Assembly: GCA_026874595.1 (NCBI GenBank) | Contig: CM049321.1 | Location: forward strand, 46,183,797 to 46,247,796 | Direction: 5' to 3' | Origin: Sipunculus nudus | Lineage: Eukaryota; Annelida; Sipuncula; Golfingiida; Sipunculidae | DNA: 64,000 bases | Part shown: positions 1-11,555 of the stretch, one piece after another | Layout of the letters: the number at the start of each line of letters is the position of its first letter | How positions within the stretch are numbered: position 1 is the first letter of the stretch | The notes under the pieces: generated by a model | Database searches by the model: none | Seen by the model: only the letters and a program-made list of their open reading frames with translations | Told to the model about the DNA's origin: nothing | Program-made: the position numbers and the translations under genes

Positions 1-87
1 AATCAAGCTAATCAGGTTAACCCGTTCTTTGATGTCTTTTCAGGTCAATATGACAATGACCCTGGCATACTTCCTAACTTTAATTAA
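1..87 (+). CDS. Possible 3' end of an upstream protein-coding gene (partial)
   Basis: Frame 1 is open from the first base of the window to a TAA at 85-87, giving 28 codons. The translation is protein-like and rich in Asn, Asp, Pro and Phe, ending in NDPGILPNFN. A possible splice acceptor (TTTTCAG, 37-43) lies inside it, so the terminal exon could be shorter. I do not recognise the product. AT-rich DNA without long reading frames follows, as expected of a 3' UTR. In DNA this AT-rich an open 28-codon run is suggestive rather than decisive. Confidence 0.35.
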   Translation, partial: NQANQVNPFFDVFSGQYDNDPGILPNFN

Positions 88-1944
88 TGGAACTAAATAT
101 GTGTACTGACTATCAACACTACATGATATCTGATTGTTTGTCAGTTAAAGGTGTAGCCTATCCTGCAATCATATTTATTATTTGAATGTAAGTAATAATA
201 TGACATGTTTTTGTTCACAGTGATCTAATAACAGGGACAGTTGAATTTGTGTATTGCTGTAGATTTAAGTCTTACATTTAAGAGCACTTATCAATGATAA
301 GTACTTGCAGTCCTGTAAAGTTGTAGCATTTCATGGAAATAGAAACAAAAAAATTATAATGATGTGCTTCCTAACTCATTAAAGAAAACTATAAACATTG
401 GAGTCCAGGATAAATGATCTACTCCAGAACTGTCCACTAATTAGGGCCATCTGGCTTTTCATGCCTGCTGGTGGTACAAACAGTGCCTGCTCCAGCACTG
501 CCTGGTCATATTATATAGCATTTACCCTGTTTATAAAAGTCAGCTACATTCTTTGTATAATCACATCTTTTTCAACTATTTTTTTTTCAACAGAATGAGT
601 GAAGGAATTCCTTGATTATCTACAAGCAGATGGATTGCCTTTGTTTTTTTTTTGAGAAACTGCAGATCAAGCCATCTGATATTTCACATGTCCAGTCCAT
701 GTATTAGATAAAAGGACTGTGAATCATGGAAACAGAACTTAGATGTTTCATAAATGTTGAAAACTTCAGTTAATGTCAAATTTACTTTTTCCACGTGCCT
801 TATAATGTTAAAAATGTATTAATATAACTTCATAATGTGGACTTTCTTTTTACCTTAATAAGCCTTACCTCATTATCTTAATCTGTTGGTTGTTTACAAT
901 ACTTTTACAACTAGTCTTTTACAATCCAGTGTTAAAAAAAACTCTACTTGTGTTGGGCAATTAATCTAGAAGTCATTATGTTTGAACGATATAATTCAAA
1001 TACTGTCATTAATCCAAATAATACCATATTTGATAGATAATAAATTGAGTTAAAAATTAGACATGGTATAAACAGTCTCTGTCTTCATTATTATACTTTA
1101 TATTCAAAAGGTGTTTGGCACATGCATCCAATTTGATCTACTTCTCCTGTGATCTTAATGTAGGATTTCAGTCAATCTCATGGTTATGTGTAGCTTCAGT
1201 AGCTGCCTATATTATCCATCTGGCTGCATTTAAATCTAATCATCCATGGTGCTTTACTGATCAATCTCAGTGATAGGGACCACCAGCCCTACCTAAGCCC
1301 AGCTTACTATTGTGAGTTACAGCCTTCAGTGGATACACACTGCTTAAACCACCTGCAGGTGTGGTCAGTTTACAGGGAGTTCTGGATAAGGCCTGTTCAT
1401 CTCATTCCGGAGTACAGAGCGACATAATCTCACTAATTATAAAAGTCAGTGAAAAGTAACTTCTTTTATCCACAGAAAATGTCATGTTCAAGAAGATTAT
1501 CAAGTGGTTGGCCTATCCTTTCATGTTTACTTCAAAGAAACTGTGTTGGGATGTGCAGTTCTCACAGAAAACACCCCCATGTGAGTTACATCATATGTTA
1601 AATGGATATGATTAATTGAATTTGATTATTAAGTGCTAGACAAAAAGACATCAGCAATAACCTGTTTTATTCAATCAATCAAGCATTCAATCATTCATTC
1701 ATGAATTGCCTCATATTAATGGACACATTTAATATATATATATATATATGATAACAATATTTGAAAAACATTCTTATTATTTTTGATATTATATAACCTT
1801 TATAATTATTATTATTACATATATTGATTTTAATTAGGTAGTCATATACAAGCATTAAAAAAAAATCATCATAATATACATTATCGTATAACGTGTTAAC
1901 GAAGGATAACACTAAAATGTTTAACACGCAAACTTATTCCATTA
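88..1944. other. AT-rich non-coding stretch
   Basis: No convincing reading frame, terminal repeat or RNA gene is visible. A short (TA)n run lies at about 1733-1749. It may hold the 3' UTR of the gene ending at position 87. Confidence 0.4.
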
Positions 1945-2365
1945 ATGGTCCTTGCAATGTGATCAATATTTATTTAAGAAATAAAAGGATAGCAGTAAGA
2001 CATGTAGTAATTTACAATTGATAGTGTTACAGTAGATGTGGAAAATTAATTACAAATCTTATATATTTTAAGACACAGTGTCTGTATATAGGACTGATCA
2101 TACCTAACCTTTTTAAAAATACAGAACAACAAACAAACACATAAATGACTAGGTCATGACAAGACATGACACTCATAGTGGTCCTTGTGATCAATATTTA
2201 TATAAGAAAAAAAAAAGGAAAGCAGTAGGACATGTAGTAAAATTTAACAATCTATAATGTTACAATAGATGTGGAAAATAAATAACAAATTATAAAACTA
2301 AAAATCATATAAATATTGCTTTATGTTAAGAAACATTGTCTGTATAGGACTTATCATACCTAACA
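1945..2365. repeat. Diverged tandem duplication, about 233-bp period
   Basis: Two diverged copies begin TGGTCCTTG (near 1947 and 2179) and keep the same order of landmarks: GTGATCAATATTTAT, GCAGTA-GACATGTAGTAA, AGATGTGGAAAAT, a TGTCTGTATA block and CATACCTAAC. Differences are substitutions and small indels, so the duplication is not recent. Confidence 0.7.
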
Positions 2366-2443
2366 TATTCTAGACACCCAATAAAAATATTTACCAATAG
2401 TTTCATAATATTTATAGAAAATAATGGATATACAGTTATCAAT

Positions 2444-2500
<57 letters not shown>
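2444..2500. repeat. (AT)n microsatellite
   Basis: Nearly uninterrupted AT dinucleotides with one TAAAT break. Confidence 0.95.
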
Positions 2501-2504
<4 letters not shown>

Positions 2505-5240
2505 GTTCATAATACTATACATATAAAGATCCAAGTAGTAGGCCAAATATTAAGGGGATAAATTCTTATTGGGAGAATTACATAACCAACCTCCATGAGT
2601 CTGTATAGGGTAGCCATATGACCAGTTCAGGACATCGGCAGGATAGCCATATGGCCAGATCAAGAGAGTAGCACTTCAGGTATTAGGTTACACTGACGTA
2701 GCGGCGTGCCTGGAGATTCTGTGTAGGATTTGACAGGACAGAGCCGAATGCAATACCGCACTTCAAGACTCTCGTAAATATTGCAGAATGCAACAGGGCA
2801 GTTTCCCATTATGGTATCTGGTAATGAATCTTTTTAGCTATTTTATGACACCTGTTTTGTAAATTTAGAGTGACTATAAGCGCAACAGTGAAACGGCCAG
2901 TAAATGATGTTAAAATTCTATGAATTTTTCAGCGCAGTGCTGCCATCTGGAGCTCCCAATGAAAACAAGTTAATAACGCGAAAACCAATCACACATGATG
3001 TGTATTTCTGGGTTGAATTTAGTGTATTGTCCTAGGAGCTAGGAAAATATATTTGTGCAGGAAACAGGGTAGATATATTTTTAAATGGACAGAGTGTTTA
3101 ACATTACAAAGTTGGCTGCAGAATAGGTCGGTCTAGCCTATTATTGCCCACTGCATGTTTCAAGATGGCCCAGCTTCCTGTGCAATTTTTATGCTTCCTG
3201 TCTTTACCATTAAAACCAAAGGGGTTAACAACCTTGACCTTAGTCACCAGATACCCTGCCTCAATTCCCATAAGACCTTGATAAAATACTTAAATAGCAC
3301 TACTAACTTGTGCTCTCCAACAGAGGCTTGGGCAGCTGAGCCACTGTCATCTGCTTGTCTCTTGCCTGCAAAGTTTCATAGGAACTATAGTCCGTTTCAT
3401 CCCCTCATGTCCACCTGTTTTTTGCTATGAAAATTTTTATTAGGTATATTTCAAGGGAAACAATCATAGTGTAGAGGGGAGGATTACAGAACCTAATTTT
3501 CAACTAGGTAACTAAATTCCTACCTTATGCCATATTTGAGTAACAGAATTTTCTGAAAATATGAGAAATCAGTCTACATTTTACAACATATCAGACCCAC
3601 TTATGGCAGTCAAGGTCATTGGTCACATGCAAAAACAGCCTCAACTGACAGCTGCTGATTGTATGATCTCATGTAAACACTCTATAAAATATAACCAGCT
3701 AAAACAAAGATGGCTACTTATGGAGGAACACACAATATCTGCCATATCATGATAAAGAGACTAAAATGTTGTGAAACATGAACGGGGGATTTATTGTAAA
3801 ATTCTTAACTGCCATATTAGGTTGTCACTTCCATATGTTGTTTTCTTGGAAAATATTGAAAGATATAAACTTTAAGTAAATCATCTACAAAAAAAACAGA
3901 TGGACAGCAGGTGGTGAAAGGGACTATAACACTGTAAACAAAGAATGTGGTTGTTTACAACCCTCTAACTTTGCCACTCATTTTTAATCAAGTGCACTTT
4001 CTGACTTATTTTATTACTTATATATTTATGAGGCCCCTAAACTATTCATTTTTACATTTCAAAGAGTACAGTTTTAAAAATGCCACATTCCATAATAGTT
4101 AAAAGATGCTGAACAGTAAAGGTTTTTGGTAACCAAACCAAAGGAATTTATAACATTCATTGATAATACATAAAATTATAAAACTGTAAATAATATTTAT
4201 CTCATGGGTTGGTGATTGTAAAGTTTGAGAAAGAATTTCCTTCTCATAAGCACAGATTTAACCAACATTGGATTTGGGGTTCAGAAATGCAGTGGAAAGG
4301 GCGGCTCAAAAAGCGCTATAGTGTTTTCATTGGGAAAGAATGTAAAATTTGGGAAACAGACAGAGGTCTCACTCTGACCTAAGATATCTACATGTTGTTT
4401 TGTTATTCTAGGTGAGGGAAAACTTCGGCTATGTGTGTGGCGCGTGTGGGTGTGAAAGGGGGAAGGTGTTCTTACCTTGATCCCTGTAAATATGGACACT
4501 TTTTTTTTTTTTTTGGGGGGGGGGGGGGGGGGGTTAAGAATGTAGATCTTGTTTAATTTCTTTATAAGACTGTAATAGACTTTTGTGAAAAACATTCCCT
4601 CAGTGGAACTGCTTATGATGGCTGGCTAGCAGGTTCCTCAAAAAGTTGTTACAGATAGTTTCTTTAAAGACCGTGTTCCACTAAAAATAACCATGGGCTG
4701 TTACTGGGCAACATGAAGTTAACTTAATATCAGCATCTGTTCACTTGGGCTCTGACTGTATTCTTAATAATAGCTGTGAAGGAAGATGTTATCTGAGCTG
4801 GATTTTGGCAGACATGTTCCTAATACTACAGAGACTTGATAACATTATCTGATTTCACATAGCTTGTGTTGTTTATGCAATACAGTTAATTATATCTGGT
4901 CAGAGATGCAAAGCAGTATGAGTGGCCAATCAGAAGCAAGCTCGGAGTCACCCCCTTTGTTTATAACAAACTCTCATGGCTGTTGTTTGGGTCCACATTC
5001 TCACTCATCAAAGTCTATTCATATTATTATAATAAAGTGTTACTTAACAAATATTTTGAAGTGTAACTTTGTCATTTCTTTTATAAAAGGTATGTATTAC
5101 AATCCATAATTAATTAAGAGCATCAGCTGAAATACTAGAACTATAACAGTCTATGTCCTGTTTTGTACTCTGAACATAAAATTTTTGGAAAGTGTCTGAT
5201 GCTATCTTGAATAAAATCTAGAGATCCAACGTGTCCATAT
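2501..5240. other. Unassigned stretch with a 19-base G run
   Basis: Scattered short reading frames show no recognisable domain. A T run followed by a pure G run occupies about 4501-4533. I see no terminal repeat that would define an element. Confidence 0.4.
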
Positions 5241-5361
5241 GTTATGTATATGAGTATAAGTAGCAGGCATGAGATTCTTTTTTTTTTTCCAGCTGACCTC
5301 CTGGGAGCCTCTGCTTGCTCAGGGTTCCACCTGCTGGTACAGGGCCTTCTCTTTCCAGTGC

Positions 5362-5620
5362 TGGGGGCTTGGACAGCTGAGCAGTAAAATGCCCAGTCCT
5401 CTCTGCTGGTGACCTAGGTTCAATCCCAAATATTGCCATGAGAGTGTGTTGTTGTGGCCTGTCGAAGGTTGGTGGTTCTCTCTGGATTCTCAGGCTTCCT
5501 CCACCTCTCTCACTACACTGGCGTAACTTGTATCCACTGTCAACTCGCCTTAAGGCCCGGATCTTCCATTACAAAAACTCGAACTGTCAAACTTCTGGTT
5601 GAGGGAGCCTGACATAGCTT
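5362..5620 (+). mobile_element. tRNA-derived SINE, plus orientation
   Basis: A tRNA-like head carries a degenerate A box (TGGACAGCTGAGCAG, about 5372-5386) and a good B box (GGTTCAATCCC, about 5417-5427) at normal tRNA spacing, which together would form an RNA polymerase III promoter. The body contains a CTCTGGATTCTC...GCTTCCTCCACC block, which resembles a conserved SINE core found in several marine animals. I see no clean tail or target duplication, so the 3' limit is approximate. Confidence 0.6.
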
Positions 5621-5630
5621 TGGGTATATG

Positions 5631-6578
5631 CTATGACCAGCTTAAGCACCAAACTTCACTTGAATAATGAAAAAAATCATTCCAGTGACAAATAGTGAGG
5701 CGAGTACCCATCTGATACCGAGTGTTTCCAAACACTATCCATTTATTGTGGAATATATTCAAAACCTTGTTAAAACTTTCAACATAACCTGTATCTAGTG
5801 CCAGTGCATAAGATGAAGCATTTCTGTATATAGCAGATTGTTTTATCACTCTTGACATCAGCTCAACTTCTTTCAAATCTGTAAGGATAATTTTGGTTTG
5901 TTAATAATAAGGGTCAGTTTTGAACTGTGAAGAATTGTTAAATCTAGCATGATCATTTTGATAATGATTCACAATATTATAAAGTTGATTCAGCAACTGG
6001 TCAGGATCATTCTGGCAGTTCCTCATGGCCCAATGAAAATGTCCTTACTGACCCAGCTTTATCACTGAGCTGCCTGACGTGCCATGTCAGACCATGCTTT
6101 TAGTTTGCTCCAATGGCCAGATATGTCATGGCCTCCTTAACTGACATTGTTAATTTCCTTTATTCTCTTATAAATTTATTTATCGTTGCACTGTTGTCAC
6201 GGGTATATTCACCAATCTCTAGTTTATTCATCAAAATATTTATACAGTCACTATGTACCAATTCTCTCACGTTTTTGGGTAGTAGTCTCTTCTGATTTAT
6301 TATATGTTCATTTCTCAAAACTTTACAAGTTTGATAGACAATGCACATAACATCAATGTCTTTGCATTTTTCCTACCCCTATGATGATTATAAGTTATGA
6401 TTGTGCTACCTTCTGTGAGGTCCTCATAACTCCCAATCTCCTCAAGAAGAGCTGTATAGCAAGATTCCTGGGCCTCCTCATTAACACAATCACTAAAGGC
6501 GGCAACCATCTCTGTCATACAGGTATGTCCTATCTGCAGCTTCAGTAAAACATTCATAGTTTGAAGGTAGCATCCCAC
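5631..6578 (-). pseudogene. Decayed transposase-like gene (YVESFN family)
   Basis: Three overlapping minus-strand frames read N to C as one protein: 6578-6315, 6348-6160 and 5876-5631. Diagnostic pieces in order are GRKNAK, CKVLRNEH, a stretch ending TINKFIRE, then IYRNASSY, DTGYVESFNKVLNIF and RLTICHWND. From memory, this order matches a transposase-like family widespread in cnidarians and molluscs (RHGWRKNAKD ... SINKFVRE ... YVESFNNVLN ... CHWNEN). I do not assign a superfamily. A frameshift lies near 6360-6380, where the NAK motif changes frame, and stops separate the blocks. It heads a run of four mobile-element coding relics on one strand. Confidence 0.6.
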
Positions 6579-6913
6579 TTGTCATATAACCATAGGTGAA
6601 CCTGATGTTGACAAGGCTGGTGCCATCAGGCAAATATGGTGATGCTCCCGAGGCAACCTGGTGCTTGTTATCTTGGTATCTTTGTGAAGCACAAGTGTCT
6701 CTTCAGAACTGCCTGACTTTACTAGAATCCTGGTGCTCTATGCTTTATTTATCCAGGAATGTGCTGGAAGCTCTCCACTTCTTTCCATTTTGTTCCTCAG
6801 TTACTTCATCAGGTTTTTCATAAAGCTTTTTTTCTAAGGGAATTTGTTCCTGTATGATTCTTACAGTCAATATAATTTATAGGCTACCATGAAACAAATT
6901 GTGTAGTAATTAC

Positions 6914-7643
6914 CTTTTGGAATCCAGACTCGATTTTCAAGTTCACCATGCTTACATGTAGGGAATCTGTTGCCATGACCACTGTTGATGTTGGACACAT
7001 GGTTTTAAACAGACTGCCACTTCTGCCGAACTAGTTCCTCGTCCTCTCCACTGGTAGTAGCACACCAATAAACATGGTTGCTGATACTCTTGGTCTGCTA
7101 GGACCTCACACCCACGTCAAGATGACAACCTGTCCAGCTTCTTGTAGATACCTATTTACATATAGCATGTTAATATGAAATTAAATTTGAAACACAGGAA
7201 ATCACTGAATTAAATCCGCAAGAGAATTGTGACACCAAATAATTACCACACAAATGTTTGAAAATTAAAGTGTTATGAATACAATAATAGCAAAGAATGT
7301 TACCTTTAGCAGCATGCCATACATCAAACCAGTGATGGTACATGGGTCTCTCCACTCTCATCCACTCCATCACCTGGTGATGTCGGTCAGTTGTCAGGCT
7401 GATGGTGTTGATCTCCTTGTGCACCGTGGTTTCCAGGCTCCTCTTCAAACCCTCTAGTTCCATGGCATTGGAATTTTCTTGTAAACCAGACAGGTGGCGC
7501 CACTTACTTTCCCGTAAAATAAATTCATGCTCTTTTCTAAGGAGTGATTCTCCGTATTGGCCCCCATTTTGGTGAAAATATTGTTTCTCATGTTGATGGA
7601 TGGAAGAAACCATCGTGGCTTGCCAAGTGTCAGTATATGCCAC
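6914..7643 (-). pseudogene. Decayed DDE-type transposase with a GT-AG intron (TTDRH family)
   Basis: The first block (7643 to 7304) contains NSNAMELEGLKRSLET, LTTDRHHQ and HHWFDVWHAAKG. The aspartates of TTDRH and FDVWH look like catalytic-core positions. It ends at a donor, AAAG|GTAACA. The second block (7151 to 6914) follows an acceptor ending AAATAG, continues in phase as GIYKKLDRLSS, then NHVYWCATTS, QKWQSV, SGHGNRFPTCKHG, and ends at another donor, AAAAG|GTAATT. Within the second block are a TGA, a frame change and a TAA, so it cannot encode an intact protein. The motif order agrees with a transposase family I remember from invertebrate genomes; the superfamily is uncertain. Confidence 0.65.
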
Positions 7644-7782
7644 TGAAGATATGGGGGGGGGGGGGGAGGGGGGGCTATTCTTAAAGGGGGGGGGATTTAT
7701 TGTCTGGGGATACTATGGCACCGCAGGTGCCAAGAAATATCTAGTTGTTATATATATAGGCCAGACACTGACTTTAGAAGAT

Positions 7783-8555
7783 TTAAACTCCATCCATGTT
7801 TAGCTGAAGGGATATATTGTGATGATCAGCCATAAATCCATGGTCTCTGAAGAGTTCTTGGTACACTTTGTCATCATATACATCTTTAGTACATGAAGTA
7901 TCTTGCGATCGTTCAAAACGATGCTTCAAGAGAGTCAAGAAACCATCTGTTTCAGTATAATTTTTAAATAGTTTGACAAGAGGAATTTGCAAGAAATATT
8001 CTGTTTCCATTGAACTCTTTCTTACATCCACTACATACTTTCAAATTTACCTAAGACATTTCTAGATCCCAAGTATTTAAAACAAGAACTGCAATAAAAG
8101 TAAGGGAAATTTCTCCCAATCTATGCTGCCAAAATATTTCTAGATCTGTTTAACTAATGACACTATTTGGCAAGGCTGTGGGCAGATTGTTCTTATTAAT
8201 GCCATATGTCACTGATGGCTGCAAAGGTCAATACATGCCTAACTGACATTTTTGTGATGAGCATGAAGCATTCTAAAATGCTTATTTCAGCACCAGGATA
8301 CAATTTATCATCACTAGACTCTACAGGACTGGCATCAAACATAAAATTGTCTTCATTGTCACTTTCACTATCACTTGTACAACTTGTGTGCCTATCAGTG
8401 CTTTCAGAATGACTGACGTTTCTTTCTTCTGTATCTTTAATACTTTCATCATAACAGTGTGGCAAAGTTGACATAATAGCTACACTGATGGAGATATTCT
8501 TTTCCAGCTGTTCAGAACAACTGGCCAACAATGTGCATGTCTCATCCATTTTCAT
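7783..8555 (-). pseudogene. CACTA/EnSpm-like transposase fragment (N-terminal part)
   Basis: The upstream block (8555-8196) has a Ser/Asp/Glu-rich stretch and then DDKLYPGAEISILECFMLI, which resembles the YPGA(P/E)-T region that precedes the catalytic part in animal CACTA-like transposases. The downstream block (8031-7783) contains KDVYDDKVYQELF and NISLQLNMDGV, matching the D-IYDG-LY and N-S-NTDGV motifs of Transposase_21-type proteins. The frame breaks between the blocks (about 8040-8190) could be an intron or decay. The protein stops right after MDGV, where the catalytic domain should continue, so the copy is truncated. Confidence 0.6.
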
Positions 8556-8639
8556 ATCAGTATCATCACAGGTATTGGTGGTGACAGCTGACTGAATTTC
8601 ATATTTGTTCCTAATCTGACTGGCCTCTTGCTGCTTTTA

Positions 8640-9740
8640 GAAGCAGCTTGTCTTTATAATATAATCTTTGATATATATATACAAGTGAAACTCCATCCTG
8701 CAGACAACTCATTAAGGTGGGCAACTCACTAATTAATGCAGACACCAATCTCAGTCCTTTTTGAACATGCTATTTATATTATGTCTACCAAAAGCTCCGC
8801 AAATTACCACAGGGATGTGCTTAGACTATTTTGAGTGCCAGGCATGCAGTGCACGTGAAATGGGGGGTGGGGGGGGGCTGGGATATTTAAATTTTCATTT
8901 TTTAAAGGTTGATCAATCGTGTTTTAAATGTTTTTCAATCACGTTAATCGTGATATTTTAGCTTCATGAACAAATCATTAGTAATACTATTAAGTATTTT
9001 TACTTCCAAAATGCTGAAAAATTATCTGCATTCATTAAACTGGCCATATGCTCTTTAAATGTGCCAGTTTTTACCGTCTGATCCTAATTATAAGATAATA
9101 CGAGGTCTTATACATTCACTACTCTTCTGCCTTTTGAAATCAGTTCAGCAAAGTCAAAACAAAAAGCTTTACAACACTCAAGACATGTTGCCAGTGTAAG
9201 GATATATGTAGAAAGGGCAATCAGGAGACTGAAAACATACAAAATCTTCAGTGGAATCATTCAAAGATTAAGGTACAGATTAAATAAAATAACTACAGTT
9301 GCAGCTGTATTATGAAATCTCCATCAGCGACTGGCATGAATCACATGGTACTCAATGAATGGCCTTGGTGAATAAGCACCATCTGGCATGGTACATTAAC
9401 TGATAGATTTATATGAGATCCAAAGCCTGTAACTTGACATGTAAACTTATACCTTTCCCAGGAGGAATGAGAAATAGATGTTTCTGTAAAATTATACCAC
9501 TTTGATCTGTATTTCTGCCCACCATTCAGGGTCAAAGTGCACTTCAATGTTTTCTATACCTTTTTGAGCACACACTCCCAGATTACATATATGTGTACCT
9601 GTGACTGCCATTTGTGTCATATTCTGATAGTAATATTTATGTTTTTTGTTGATTTCCAATTTACCCTGTGTATCTTTTATTACAGTACCAAAAGCAACTA
9701 TTGCTGCCTTTGGTGGAAATTATGTTTTGAATATAAATAC
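8640..9740. other. Unassigned stretch
   Basis: No recognisable domain. It contains a G-rich run near 8861-8878 and lies between two transposon-derived relics, so it may be decayed element sequence. Confidence 0.35.
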
Positions 9741-9750
9741 TTGCATTCCA

Positions 9751-10188
9751 TTAAGAAAGAACTACAGTGAGAACATTGAGCAATGCCATCTGGGGAAGCA
9801 ACAAGAAATGGGATAATTGCTCATCTGGGGAAGCAACAAGAAATGGGATATCTGAACTTATAAACAAACCAGGAACATAAATAGAACATTTTCTGTAGTG
9901 ATACCTGTGAGCATTAGTGAATAAATTTCTTGCTTTATCTTCATATTTTTGGCCAAACAGCACAGCTGGTGGCAGATTAGATTCATTAAAGGTACTACCC
10001 CTATGAAGATTGCTGCATGTGTTCTCAAGGTCTTTTGATGAACATACAGAATACACCTGTGATGCTATGATCAGCCCTGTTCTCATTTCATGCCAGTTAG
10101 GGTTGTGATGCTGACCTTGTGTGCCCTCTTCTATTGTAAAGATATCTGCTTTGTCATATGACAGGCATTGAGAAACTGAATCATTCAT
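9751..10188 (-). pseudogene. YqaJ-type recombinase/nuclease domain, broken by a 35-bp duplication
   Basis: The reading frame carries the hallmarks of the YqaJ exonuclease fold: EEGTQGQHHNPNWHEMRTG (the W-x-x-R/T entry), LPPAVLFGQKYEDKAR (the G-x-x-x-E-x-x-A helix) and SDIPFLVASPDE (the ASPD catalytic aspartate). These enzymes are PD-(D/E)xK nucleases carried by phages and by many animal transposon-linked proteins. Immediately after ASPD a 35-bp tandem duplication shifts the frame. The downstream E-x-K motif (usually IKCP) is not visible, so the copy is inactive. Confidence 0.65.
9787..9850. repeat. 35-bp-period tandem duplication inside the nuclease relic
   Basis: A 29-base string beginning CATCTGGGGAAGCAACAAG occurs at 9787-9815 and again at 9822-9850. 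The 35-bp period is not a multiple of three and moves the YqaJ frame. Confidence 0.95.
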
Positions 10189-11555
10189 TATTTGACCACT
10201 GGTGTTACTTTTACATTGTGGAGCTTTTTGAGAGGATTATCCATGTGAATTTCTGGGTATGTATGCAGCTCTTTGCTCCTGTCATACCTTGCATCTAACC
10301 CACATGACACAGAGTCCATTATTTGTTTAATTCCCCTCAAAGGAGGAATCAACTGATGGCAGTTCAATAACCTGCATCACTGGGTTGTACAGGTAATCCA
10401 TGGACACAGTGTCAGCCTGTATTGATGTGTTTAGGCTGGTGACAGGTACCACCTTAGTTCTGCTGTTCTTGATGGTACGCCCTTCTTCTGGTAATATACA
10501 TTTGTACTACTTTTACCTCATTGTGAGGGTCTTACCCCGGATTTTCCACTATTTCGTAGTAGTTAAAAACTTGACGCCTTGAATATGGTCCAAACAAGAT
10601 TTTGTTTTAATTTCACATGCATACCAACATTCTATACTGGCTGGCTGGCTGACCCCCTGGCTGGCTTACTGGAATCCAGCACAGGTTGAATTCAAAACTC
10701 TCTCTACCGTTAATGTCCTGTCTGGTCTTATATACATACATCTGAGCAGGGAGCTGATTGGTCAGTCAAAGCAGACCCACGCTACCCCTTGAGTGAGCCT
10801 CAATACAAAATATTGTGTTTCCTACGGAAGACATAATTACTTACAACATCATAACAATAAAGTGAAATACTTTGGAACTAACACTAACTAAAGATCATGG
10901 ATAGACAAATTCATCTGCCAAAATTCATTTTTAAATATTAAATATTTATATGTATAATTCTATCATTATTCTTTGTAGAATATTGCTGTCTAGTTATGAT
11001 ATTTACTAATTTCACAATATTACAATAATTATAATAGATGGGAGTAACAAACTTTGTGTACAGGCAGGACTAATACTAATATGCTTGTGAGTGCAGAATC
11101 TTTAAATTTAAGGGATCATCTGCTGAGCAAAATGATTCCGAAGCTACGTCAACAGCAATGGAGGCTACCATATCAACATGTGTTACTGATACACATGGGT
11201 CATGCCTGTATAAGATGACCAGGCTGTACCCAGCTGTGATGGCTGGTTGAAGCACGGGGCATCACAGCATGATCATCTGGTTGAACTCATGATAATAATT
11301 AGGGTTTTTGCACTAAATTTATGTATACAATTACTATATCAGCCTGAAATTGAATATATTTATACATATGGGATAACTTTGTCATTTACCAGACTGGTGG
11401 CACCACCTACAGTATTTTTGCACAGCGTATGTCCCTGCTTATTTCTCAGGAGGGGTTTGATATATCAGTTTGAAATAGGTCATATATATATATATATATA
11501 TAAATATAACAGTTGTGGTTCGGGCACATATCATCCTATTTCTTTGATGCATTTT
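10189..11555. other. Unassigned stretch
   Basis: No supported gene. A CTGG-rich run lies at about 10640-10670 and a short (AT)n at about 11481-11502. The T tract at 11552-11560 is the target of the element that follows. Confidence 0.4.

Noticed and set aside
3155-3430. 91-codon plus-strand frame
   Set aside because: No recognisable motif, splice context or repeat-independent support.
4281-4595. Minus-strand frame with PPPPPPKKKKK
   Set aside because: Artefact of the G run and T run; no domain.
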